DNA of 64,000 nucleotides, from positions 310,001 through 374,000 of the forward strand of contig CBDFHE010000018.1 of the NCBI GenBank assembly GCA_965247455.1. The letters are read 5' to 3'. How positions within the stretch are numbered: the stretch's first letter is position 1; each line of letters opens with the position of its first letter. Shown piece after piece: positions 32,488 through 38,785 of this stretch. Both the position numbers and the translations under genes were made by a program. The notes beneath the pieces are model-generated. The model made no database searches. It was given only the letters and a program-made list of their open reading frames with translations, and was not told the origin of the DNA. The DNA comes from JACZYA01 sp965247455 (GTDB lineage: Bacteria; Acidobacteriota; Terriglobia; Acidiferrales; 2-02-FULL-67-57).

Positions 32488-32754
32488 TCAGCGGCGGCGG
32501 CGCGGGTCGTGGCGCGGGTGCCGGTGCAGGCTGCCTGCTTCTTTCCGTCGCGTGCGTCGCTCCTCCCGGCAGGTGGGGCAGTGCCGAGGTTCCTTGTAGC
32601 CGCGCTCGGCGTAGTACCGCTGCTCCTCGATCGTGAAGGCGAACTCCTTTTGGCAAGTAACGCAGTGCAGAAAGCGATGTTCGTAGGCTTTCTCCTGGCC
32701 AGGCTGAGGTAGCTTCCCCTCGAAGATGGGCTTAGAGGACGCTGCCGCGGTCAT
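32488..32754 (-). CDS. Zinc-ribbon protein (zf-trcl type)
   Basis: 88 residues from the ATG at 32754, which overlaps the upstream stop (ATGA). The centre matches the probable zinc-ribbon family: HCVTCQKEFAFTIEEQRYY then GYKEPRHCPTCREER. The C-terminus is a basic Arg/His tail (RHPRHDPRRRR), suggesting nucleic-acid contact. Confidence 0.75.
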   Translation of the reverse strand: MTAAASSKPIFEGKLPQPGQEKAYEHRFLHCVTCQKEFAFTIEEQRYYAERGYKEPRHCPTCREERRTRRKEAGSLHRHPRHDPRRRR

Positions 32755-33053
32755 GCTTGGCTTTCCTTCTGGCAAGCGTGCGGCGCCCCGGTCGCATAAC
32801 CGCCCACCTGAGCCTGCCCTGCTTCCACCAGGTCGCCCGCGCAGGGCCGGCAGTAGAGGTGCCCGTCTGTGGCGGCATTCACAAGGCCCTCCCGGCCACA
32901 GCGGCAACAGTCGTAGAATCCCTCGATCGGGATCGCCCGGATCAGCACCGGCCGCTGCGCACTCGCGTCCGGCAGATCGCGCTTGAACTTTGGCTGTTGC
33001 GCCTGTGCTGCCGCGTCTGAGGTTGCTATCGCTTTGCTTTTCTTGCTTTTCAT
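32751..33053 (-). CDS. Cys-rich phage protein with zinc ribbon
   Basis: 100 residues: a basic Ala/Gln-rich N-terminus, then FYDCCRCGREGLVNAATDGH and YCRPCAG, forming a CxxC...CxxC site. It is coupled by ATGA overlaps on both sides, to the HNH gene upstream and the zf-trcl gene downstream. Confidence 0.65.
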   Translation of the reverse strand: MKSKKSKAIATSDAAAQAQQPKFKRDLPDASAQRPVLIRAIPIEGFYDCCRCGREGLVNAATDGHLYCRPCAGDLVEAGQAQVGGYATGAPHACQKESQA

Positions 33054-33505
33054 GGCCGCCTCCCTTTGTGGAGCTTGGTGTGTTCGCTCTGACTCACGAT
33101 TTGCAAATTTTCAATCCGATTGTCGAGCCGATTGCCATTGCGGTGATGCACTATTTCGCTCCTGCTCAATCGGCGGCCCAGAAGTTTCTCCATTACCAGC
33201 CGGTGTTCGGATATCTGCCGGTCGGTGAATGTGAACCTCCGGTAACCTAAGCAAATGTTTCCTTCTCCATTCGGGGCTCGGGACATCGTGAGTTTCCCGG
33301 TTCGGTGTTTTCTTCGGTAATGGATGTTGCAAAGTTTCCGCGCAATTTTAGGGCGAAAACAATCTCTTACCGCACAGGCGGTGAACCCCAAAAAGCCCAC
33401 GTTCCGACGAACCTGCATGTAGTGTTTTTGGCAAAGTCCGCGGCCATAGTGTTGTCTTTCACAGCCTTTTACCGAGCAACTCTTTGTCCTCCCTTTTCCT
33501 GTCAT
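33050..33505 (-). CDS. HNH endonuclease with N-terminal zinc motifs
   Basis: 151 residues. Two CxxxC...C-x-x-H units (CSVKGCERQHYGRGLCQKH and CAVRDCFRPKIARKLCNIH) precede an HNH_3 core: SEHRLVMEKLLGRRLSRSEI followed by VHHRNGNRLDNRIENLQIV. This is a typical free-standing phage HNH endonuclease, probably a homing enzyme. It lies in an otherwise coupled gene run. Confidence 0.88.
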   Translation of the reverse strand: MTGKGRTKSCSVKGCERQHYGRGLCQKHYMQVRRNVGFLGFTACAVRDCFRPKIARKLCNIHYRRKHRTGKLTMSRAPNGEGNICLGYRRFTFTDRQISEHRLVMEKLLGRRLSRSEIVHHRNGNRLDNRIENLQIVSQSEHTKLHKGRRP

Positions 33506-33512
33506 CGTGTGT

Positions 33513-33716
33513 TTACGGTGAACCGCCTTCGATCAACCGGCGTACTCTTTTCATCTCATGGCCGACGTGCCAGTGCTTGCCCCAGCGGCAGCGGTAGGTG
33601 TGCACGTCCTCTCCTTTTTGGCGTAAATCTCGCACATCGAAAAGTGCCAACTCGCGCCAGGCATAAGCCCGCTTGCGCTGGCAACTTTTCCGCCGAATTC
33701 GCCGTTTGCTGCTCAC
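33513..33716 (-). CDS. Small basic phage protein (GTG start)
   Basis: 67 residues from the GTG at 33716, which overlaps the upstream stop as GTGA. The N-terminus VSSKRRIRRKSCQRKRAYAW and YRCRWGKHWHVGHE match a widespread type of small phage protein in which a Cys and His pair may bind zinc. Starting here rather than at the in-frame ATG at 33794 gives the family's usual length. Confidence 0.7.
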   Translation of the reverse strand: MSSKRRIRRKSCQRKRAYAWRELALFDVRDLRQKGEDVHTYRCRWGKHWHVGHEMKRVRRLIEGGSP

Positions 33717-34060
33717 GCCACGACCACAAGGGGCTGACAACAGCTTGTGCAGATGCCGATTCCGCGGGCGCGGTCCACCACCGCCCAGCCGCAAGGCTCG
33801 TGCCCTTCACAGGCCCGGTTGTCGGTGCAGCCGCACCGGATGCAAGTCGCCCCAGCTGCATCGTTGCGGATCTGCACGGGGGCCATCAGCTTGCCGCACT
33901 TTTCACAGGTGAAATTCCCCCGCCGCTCACTGCTCACCGTGACCCGCCCGCAGCACAGCGCCAGAATGATCTCGGGTCCGGGACTGCTGTACAGCCAGCG
34001 GTCAATCGTGTAGCCGGTATGCCCCAGCAACGCCGCCAGCTGCTCAAGCTGCGTGTTCAT
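33713..34060 (-). CDS. Multi-zinc-finger phage protein
   Basis: 115 residues from the ATG at 34060 (RBS GGCAGGGA). Helical N-terminus (TQLEQLAALLGHTGYTIDRW), then several cysteine pairs: CEKCGKLM, CIRCGCTDNRACEGHEPCGW and ICTSCCQPLVVVA. The CTDNRAC segment resembles a short motif found in many phage zinc-finger proteins. Confidence 0.65.
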   Translation of the reverse strand: MNTQLEQLAALLGHTGYTIDRWLYSSPGPEIILALCCGRVTVSSERRGNFTCEKCGKLMAPVQIRNDAAGATCIRCGCTDNRACEGHEPCGWAVVDRARGIGICTSCCQPLVVVA

Positions 34061-34112
34061 TTCCCTGCCCTCTTTTTCTTCACTGTTTTTGCAGACCTGT
34101 GCACTTTGGCCT

Positions 34113-34289
34113 TTAAGTCGCACAGCAATCCTCGGCATGGTCAATGGCTGCGACGATCTTGATTGGAAGGCCGCGCGCGGCAATGGCCCAGCCGCCAGCC
34201 CCTCCGCAAATATCGATGGCCAGCAGATGCGAAGCCTGCTTGTGCAGACAAGTATCTCTTCCAAGCTGGCGTTGTGAAATCGTGCTCAT
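34113..34289 (-). pseudogene. N-terminal remnant of a C5-cytosine DNA methyltransferase
   Basis: From the ATG at 34289 (ATGA overlap with the upstream stop) 58 residues contain LLAIDICGGAGGWAIAARGL and PIKIVAAIDHAEDC, a clear motif I and II of the Dcm family. The frame then stops, so motifs IV (PCQ) to X are missing. The start context is intact, so a short peptide is probably still made, but it cannot methylate. Confidence 0.7.
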
Positions 34290-34762
34290 ATGAAAAAGAC
34301 CTTTTGCTTGCACTTCTTCCAACCCGATTCCCCTTGATAGCCGACGCGCCCGCTGCCATCGCCCAACGCCCGCCGCCGATAGCGGAAAAAGTAGCGCGCC
34401 CCGCAGCGGCAGACGGCCTTCTGCCGCCCGTCCTTTTTCAAATCCACCTTGTTGAGCCGATGGCAGAAGCCGCAGGGAACGTTGGTCTTGTCGCCGTCAC
34501 TGCTGCCGTTCATCACCAGCACTATCCCCAGCACCGGCGCCGGTTCCTCGTTGACGGTCGCCGTGCCTTCCCGCTTTTCCTTCCAGGCTGCTAGACAGCA
34601 TTTGGCGCAGCAGAACCTTTGGCCTTTCCGCCTGAGCGGGAAGGTTTTTCCGCAGCGGGCATAAGCGCAGATCACAGGCTCTCCAATGCCCGTTTGCTGG
34701 CCTTGTGTGGCCTTCTCTTGTTCTGATATTCCCCGTCCGCCGTTGGGATTCGGCTCAACCAT
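34286..34762 (-). CDS. Zinc-finger phage protein
   Basis: 158 residues with two metal-binding regions: ICAYARCGKTFPLRRKGQRF followed by CCAKCC, and PCGFCHRLNKVDLKKDGRQK followed by AVCRCGARYFFRYRRR. The first resembles FCS-type or MYM-like fingers. It is coupled to the methyltransferase remnant downstream. Confidence 0.65.
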   Translation of the reverse strand: MVEPNPNGGRGISEQEKATQGQQTGIGEPVICAYARCGKTFPLRRKGQRFCCAKCCLAAWKEKREGTATVNEEPAPVLGIVLVMNGSSDGDKTNVPCGFCHRLNKVDLKKDGRQKAVCRCGARYFFRYRRRALGDGSGRVGYQGESGWKKCKQKVFFI

Positions 34763-35108
34763 CGATTGCCGCTCCTACGGGATTCGTTGCTTCTGCGTTT
34801 TTCTGCCAGAATTTATGCCTGCATTTGTTTGAACAGAATTTTTGGCTAGGGCGATTCTTCGGAAAGGGTTGCTTGCAATTCTTGCAATTGACCATCTTCC
34901 GAAGAATCCTTTTCTCCATGCGATCAAGAGAATTCGAGTACTCATAAACTTTCAATCTCAAAATGTCTTTCAGATGATTCTTGGCTTCCTCCAACAAACC
35001 ACGCAGCCAATTCAGCAAACAGATCGCCGAGCAGAACCACTCGTAGCGGAAATTGATTCCTTTGTTTCCTTCCTCAAAGTCCCGAGCGCATTCACCACAA
35101 ACTTTCAT
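34755..35108 (-). CDS. Zinc-finger phage protein with two Cys clusters
   Basis: 117 residues from the ATG at 35108. KVCGECARDFEEGNKGINF and WFCSAICLLNW form one cluster; NCKNCKQPFPKNRPSQKF with CSNKCRHKFW forms another, like an FCS finger. A helical linker joins them. Its 5' end and upstream DNA are duplicated at 29691-29843. The start overlaps repeat-bearing DNA. Confidence 0.65.
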   Translation of the reverse strand: MKVCGECARDFEEGNKGINFRYEWFCSAICLLNWLRGLLEEAKNHLKDILRLKVYEYSNSLDRMEKRILRKMVNCKNCKQPFPKNRPSQKFCSNKCRHKFWQKNAEATNPVGAAIDG

Positions 35109-35125
35109 GCCGACCTTCTTTCTTG

Positions 35126-35263
35126 TCATCCCGAGCGAAGTCGAGGGACCTGCTTATATTTGGCGCTCCTGCGCGTTTGGCACTTTTTCGGTTTCAGGGC
35201 GAAAAAGCCGGCTTCCACTTCATCGTCGCCAAAGTCAAGCCCGAACAATTCCAGCCAACTCAT
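35126..35263 (-). CDS. Small phage protein with repeat-encoded tail
   Basis: 45 residues (MSWLELFGLDFGDDEVEAGF...), starting within the upstream stop (ATGA). Its last seven residues VPRLRSG and stop come from the CCCGAGCGAAGTCGAGG repeat at 35131-35147, as in the gene ending at 29816. Confidence 0.5.
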   Translation of the reverse strand: MSWLELFGLDFGDDEVEAGFFALKPKKCQTRRSAKYKQVPRLRSG

Positions 35264-35496
35264 GGGAAGCTCCTGAGCAGGGAAAGCAGAATCACGCCCA
35301 AGCCGGTTGCCGCTACGAACCCCAGCCAGAACCAAAGCTCTGCCCGCCGTACCGCTCGCCGCAGACAAACGCAGGCGCTCACGACGGTGACGCCGGGTTG
35401 TGGTGACTCCAGAAACATGCAGCCGGTGCCGTGGCAGTGCTGGCAGCCTGGATCGGGCGGTGCGCTCAGTAGCTCTCGCACGATTGCGCGCATCAC
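35260..35496 (-). CDS. Small membrane protein with Cys cluster
   Basis: 78 residues. An N-terminal CQHCHGTGCMF and CVCLRR resemble half of a DnaJ-type zinc site; the C-terminus is a single transmembrane helix (WFWLGFVAATGLGVILLSLL). Coupled on both sides by ATGA overlaps. Confidence 0.6.
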   Translation of the reverse strand: MMRAIVRELLSAPPDPGCQHCHGTGCMFLESPQPGVTVVSACVCLRRAVRRAELWFWLGFVAATGLGVILLSLLRSFP

Positions 35497-36125
35497 GGCT
35501 CCGTTTCCGGCAGGCGCCGCTGGGTGGGATAAGTCCGCAGGATCAATTCCGTTCCCAACACTGCCGAAAGCCAGATAGCAAGGTCGCGGTCAAAGTCGGT
35601 TCGGGTTTGAAACAGCAGTTGGATTTTGTCCTCCGGGTTGCCGGTGCCTTTGTGCTCGATCTTCTTCAGCTTGAAATCAAAAATCGCCACACTTACCAGT
35701 TTCAGGCTCGGACCCTTCTGCTTCGGCGTCAGGCGAAACTCCATCGTCTGCTCTGGAATTTCCAGGTCCAGGTCGGCACGCTGCAAGCAGCCAGGCCGAT
35801 CCATTAATTCGTAGGCCTCTATCAGAGAGTCTGGCAGGTGGAGCTCGCGCAGCCGGTTGCGATTCAGGTAAAGCCGGAATTCCAGCACCGCCGTCCGGCT
35901 GCCTTCGGCATTCACTCCAATCTTTCCGTGCGCCAGCCGCACGCCTACGTCCTGGTCATTCAAGAAGGGCTGAATCTTGGCTGGCTTCTTCCGGTCGAGG
36001 ATCACGAGAGTGTTGCAGTCACCGACCGGACAGGCCAGCGCGTCTCCCAGGCCTTCCGGGGCTTGTACCTCGACCAGCTTTTCCTTCGGGTGTTTCGGGC
36101 AGAATTCCGGGGCTTTGCTTTTCAT
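35493..36125 (-). CDS. Phage early protein with N-terminal Cys motif
   Basis: 210 residues from the ATG at 36125. PEFCPKHPKEKL and ALACPVGDCNTLVIL form a possible zinc site, followed by a beta-rich domain (VLEFRLYLNRNRLREL, LVSVAIFDFKLKKIEHK) ending in a Pro-rich tail. The family is not recognised. The start shares a base with the preceding stop (TGATG). Confidence 0.6.
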   Translation of the reverse strand: MKSKAPEFCPKHPKEKLVEVQAPEGLGDALACPVGDCNTLVILDRKKPAKIQPFLNDQDVGVRLAHGKIGVNAEGSRTAVLEFRLYLNRNRLRELHLPDSLIEAYELMDRPGCLQRADLDLEIPEQTMEFRLTPKQKGPSLKLVSVAIFDFKLKKIEHKGTGNPEDKIQLLFQTRTDFDRDLAIWLSAVLGTELILRTYPTQRRLPETEP

Positions 36126-36331
36126 CACTTCCTCTTCTTTGACTCCGGCCTGCCTGCCGCGGCAGGCCTTCCTGCTCGAATCAGGTAGCTCAGCAGCCCG
36201 GCCACCAGCAGCAACCAGGCCAGCAGTCCCAGGCGAGCCGCCGGCGGCATCCAACTGTCCGCCGAGGCAGAAATCCAGTCGGGCCTGCCTGCGCAGGCTG
36301 GCGGCAACGGCACCGAAAGCCAAAAGGTCAT
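36125..36331 (-). CDS. Small membrane protein
   Basis: 68 residues with a hydrophobic helix (ARLGLLAWLLLVAGLLSYLI) and a basic C-terminus encoded partly by the palindrome at 36147-36168. Coupled to both neighbours. Unknown function. Confidence 0.55.
   Translation of the reverse strand: MTFWLSVPLPPACAGRPDWISASADSWMPPAARLGLLAWLLLVAGLLSYLIRAGRPAAAGRPESKKRK
36147..36168. repeat. Interspersed palindrome, coding copy
   Basis: A variant (GGCCTGCCTGCC/GGCAGGCC) of the palindrome seen elsewhere in the window; here it lies inside the 3' end of the small membrane protein gene. A related copy lies at 36554-36572. Confidence 0.6.
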
Positions 36332-36528
36332 GTGGTCACGCCTTGCTGGTTCAACTGCTTCTCCACGTCGTCAATCAGGTCAATCAACTCGCGCAGCGTG
36401 ATGTACTCGAGTCCTTCCACCTGCCCTAAAACCGTCGCTTCGTGCTGGAGATGCTTCACCAGCATCGCCGCTACGCGCGGGTCCAGCTCAATCTTTACCT
36501 TCTTGGCTTCCTCGGCTTTCTCGCTCAT
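36328..36528 (-). CDS. Small helical phage protein
   Basis: 66 residues, charged and helical (EKAEEAKKVKIELDPRVAAM, LRELIDLIDDVEKQLNQ). ATGA overlap with the next gene. Between 36529 and 36748 upstream lie repeats (a palindrome at 36554-36572 and a CCTCCGTAGC/GCGTAGGAG element at 36720-36746) and no gene I can support. Confidence 0.6.
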   Translation of the reverse strand: MSEKAEEAKKVKIELDPRVAAMLVKHLQHEATVLGQVEGLEYITLRELIDLIDDVEKQLNQQGVTT

Positions 36529-36748
36529 CGGTTCTCTCCTTGGCCTGCCTGCGCCTGCCTACCGCAGGTAGGGTAGGCAGAACCGAATGGCTGCTGCTGC
36601 CGTTGGGGGGGTTCCACACGGGAGTTTCCCGTTAGCGAAGGAGGGGCTTCGCGTTTGGTTTGAGCAGCAGCAGCCAAACTCGCTTGCCGTCGGTAGTGCG
36701 CAGCGTGTAGAAGGGCTTGTCCTCCGTAGCGTGAAGCGCGTAGGAGAA

Positions 36749-36946
36749 TCATCGCACCACCGCCTGCGGTATCTCGATGGCAACGTGGCGCTGTACAAAT
36801 TCGCACAGAATCCACTCGCGTTCCGGCGTCCGCGCCCAAACGTAATTTTCTTCCTGACAGAGGTAGTGGGGCAGAAACCCGTAGCGGGTTGGCAGCCGTT
36901 TCAGAGTTGCATCGCAGGTCGGACAAGTAACGTGCTCTGTTGCCAT
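36749..36946 (-). CDS. Small zinc-finger phage protein
   Basis: 65 residues: MATEHVTCPTCDATLKRLPT gives a CxxC pair, with further Cys at YLCQEENYVW and ILCEFVQRH. Fits the series of zinc-binding early proteins. Function unknown. Confidence 0.6.
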   Translation of the reverse strand: MATEHVTCPTCDATLKRLPTRYGFLPHYLCQEENYVWARTPEREWILCEFVQRHVAIEIPQAVVR

Positions 36947-36957
36947 AAGGCGCTTCT

Positions 36958-37215
36958 TCAGGTTTGCGAAACAAGTTCAGGTTGTGGTTTGCCTGCAAGC
37001 TTTTGGGTGCGGTCGGTTTGCAGGTATTTGGGCCGCATGGCCCGGCGATCTAGAATTCGCTGAATCGCGTGCTCGGGCACCAGGATCACGCGCCCACGAT
37101 GCCGCCGGGGTGGCACCCAGCCATCCAACTCCAGCCAGCGCAGCATCGTCCGCCGGCTGCCGGCGCCGCACAGCCGCGCTGCTTCTCTGATTCGGTAGTG
37201 CCGCTCGATCCCCAC
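36958..37215 (-). CDS. Excisionase/MerR-type helix-turn-helix protein
   Basis: 85 residues. YRIREAARLCGAGSRRTMLR and WLELDGWVPPRRHRGRVILV with PEHAIQRIL form a winged HTH of the MerR/Xis type (HTH_17). As the second gene of the leftward early operon, it could be the excisionase paired with the integrase or an early regulator. Assignment of the fold is good; the role is inferred. Confidence 0.7.
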   Translation of the reverse strand: MGIERHYRIREAARLCGAGSRRTMLRWLELDGWVPPRRHRGRVILVPEHAIQRILDRRAMRPKYLQTDRTQKLAGKPQPELVSQT

Positions 37216-37218
37216 GCT

Positions 37219-37422
37219 TTACTTCTCCGCCCCAGGCGGATGCGCCTCGGGCGCACCTACTCCCCTTCCGTCTCGCTTCGCTTCCTGCCGCTCCAGCTCC
37301 CGCCGCGCTAGGTCCCGGAACCACTCGCTCAGCTTTTTATGCTTTTTCCGCGCCAGCGAGTTGAATTGGCGTCGCTCTTGCGGGTGCAACCGGATGTTCA
37401 CCTGTGCTCTCTTGATAGACAT
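37219..37422 (-). CDS. Ribbon-helix-helix-like regulator
   Basis: 67 residues. VNIRLHPQERRQFNSLARKK followed by KKLSEWFRDLARRELERQ is a typical Arc/CopG ribbon-helix-helix pattern, with a charged tail. It is the first gene of the leftward operon, just downstream of the operator region, so it is a candidate repressor of that switch. Confidence 0.65.
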   Translation of the reverse strand: MSIKRAQVNIRLHPQERRQFNSLARKKHKKLSEWFRDLARRELERQEAKRDGRGVGAPEAHPPGAEK

Positions 37423-37433
37423 ATGGTAGCGAA

Positions 37434-37510
37434 AAGATATTGAGTTGCTAGGGCATTGTCAAGGATTATATTTCTTGCCTTTTCCTAGCTTTACGCCTAG
37501 CATTTGCTAG
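37434..37510. promoter_or_regulatory. Divergent promoters with repeated operator (genetic switch)
   Basis: Leftward promoter: TTGACA (37462-37457) and TATCTT (37439-37434) with a 17-bp spacer. Rightward promoter: TTGCCT (37475-37480) and TAGCAT (37498-37503), also 17 bp. The half-site TTGCTAG lies in the leftward spacer (37445-37451), CCTAGC in the rightward spacer (37484-37489), and a perfect palindrome CTAGCA-TT-TGCTAG (37497-37510) covers the rightward -10. This arrangement is that of a phage lysogeny switch. Confidence 0.7.
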
Positions 37511-37512
37511 AC

Positions 37513-37845
37513 GTGGAAAACGATAGGATACAATTCAACATTCGCTGGTCACGCGAGAGGAAGATGGCTTGGGATGATTTAGCAAAAGGGTTTCGTAAAA
37601 CACCCTCTCATCTCATACGTTTGCTTGGCGAGGAATTCCTGGCCTGTCACCTTAGCGACCAGAAATTGAGGGCGCTCGGTATGACGGAATACATCGGAGT
37701 CGGGCATCGAGGATTGCTTGTCCAGGCCCTCGAGCAAGCCCGGCGGCGTGTTTATCCCGAGGTCGGGCGTGCCGCTCAGATCAAGAAAGAAGGCTTGAAG
37801 CGACCGCCAAAGCGTGCCGGAGCGAAGCGCAAATGGGCAAGCTGA
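37513..37845 (+). CDS. RHH-like regulator, first gene of the integrase operon
   Basis: About 110 residues from the GTG at 37513; a TTG at 37504 is inside the operator and an ATG at 37564 (RBS GAGAGGA) would lose the N-terminal strand. RIQFNIRWSRERKMAWDDLA followed by KTPSHLIRLLGEEFL fits a ribbon-helix-helix fold with a basic tail (KKEGLKRPPKRAGAKRK). It is the likely lysogeny-side partner of the leftward RHH protein. Confidence 0.55.
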   Translation: MENDRIQFNIRWSRERKMAWDDLAKGFRKTPSHLIRLLGEEFLACHLSDQKLRALGMTEYIGVGHRGLLVQALEQARRRVYPEVGRAAQIKKEGLKRPPKRAGAKRKWAS

Positions 37846-38120
37846 TCGAGTTTGATTTCGTCCGCAAGCGCAGGCCCAAAAGACCCAGCGGCGATCTCGA
37901 TTGCACTCTCCGCCAGGAAGACTTGGAAGAAATTGTCCAGTGTAAGCGCCAGGCCCACCAAGCCCTTATGAGCCTGCGCCAGAAACAGGACTACGTCATC
38001 TGGCACCTGCTCAATGGAACTCCGGTTGAGCCCGGCCCGCGCAGCGCCCGGTTGCTTACTGTAACCCGAGAGCCCAAGGAAATCCGGGCCGCTATCTTCT
38101 ATCGCTTGATGGTGCAGTAG
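37833..38120 (+). CDS. Hypothetical prophage protein
   Basis: 95 residues overlapping the previous gene by 13 bp. Basic N-terminus (KLIEFDFVRKRRPKRPSG), helical centre (LEEIVQCKRQAHQALMSL). No family known; position suggests a regulatory or maintenance role. Confidence 0.55.
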   Translation: MGKLIEFDFVRKRRPKRPSGDLDCTLRQEDLEEIVQCKRQAHQALMSLRQKQDYVIWHLLNGTPVEPGPRSARLLTVTREPKEIRAAIFYRLMVQ

Positions 38121-38137
38121 ATTGAAGGAGGTCGATT

Positions 38138-38785
38138 ATGTTTTGGAAAACCAGGATCGCAACCTATCTGTTTTTCACCATCGGGGCCTTGCTCTGTATC
38201 CCTTCCTCGAGCGCCCAACAACCCAACTCATGGCATGGGCTGACGCTTGGTGAATCTACAATCGAGGAAGCCATTGCAATCTTGGGGACACCCAAGAAGG
38301 TCAAGGAAAATCAGAAGCTGAGCACACCGATTTCAGCCTGGATCGACAAATCAGTCCGTTACACAAAAATATACTTTCGCCAAGTACCAGGTTTTAAGCA
38401 GGTCATTCTGTTTTTTTCCGAAGATCGTTTGACTGTTATTCAACTTCATTTCCGCCAAAAGCTAAATCCGAGCACTTTGTCGGATGCCTATGGAATCCAG
38501 TTTGTGCCGAAAGTGTCTGGAATCGATGTAGCATTCAACCCTGAAGATTATGAAAGAAATCAGGGTCAGGTCTATCCAACAAATTACCCTGATCGCTATC
38601 ACCTCATCGGTATTTCAGAAGAAGCTTATGTGGTCGGTCAAGTGACCAATAGGAGTGTCGGTGCATTTTTCAAAGATGTCTTCAAGGTTCCTGATGACTC
38701 TACCTCTTTCCCAGGGAAAGTTGAAGCGCTCCAGTTAGTTTCGACTTTCCTACGAGATCGGCAAGGGGTGAGTGTGCTGGAATGA
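38138..38785 (+). CDS. Secreted protein in the integrase operon (possible moron)
   Basis: 215 residues with a signal peptide (MFWKTRIATYLFFTIGALLC, cleavage likely after SSA before QQPN). The segment GLTLGESTIEEAIAILGTPK resembles the SmpA/OmlA-type motif of periplasmic assembly proteins. Base composition is more AT-rich than the neighbouring phage genes. The stop overlaps the integrase ATG (ATGA), so it is expressed with integrase during lysogeny, as a lysogenic-conversion gene would be. Confidence 0.7.
   Translation: MFWKTRIATYLFFTIGALLCIPSSSAQQPNSWHGLTLGESTIEEAIAILGTPKKVKENQKLSTPISAWIDKSVRYTKIYFRQVPGFKQVILFFSEDRLTVIQLHFRQKLNPSTLSDAYGIQFVPKVSGIDVAFNPEDYERNQGQVYPTNYPDRYHLIGISEEAYVVGQVTNRSVGAFFKDVFKVPDDSTSFPGKVEALQLVSTFLRDRQGVSVLE

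Noticed and set aside
36525..36998. Minus-strand frame through 36529-36748
   Set aside because: Most of its sequence derives from interspersed repeats and it overlaps better supported genes at both ends.
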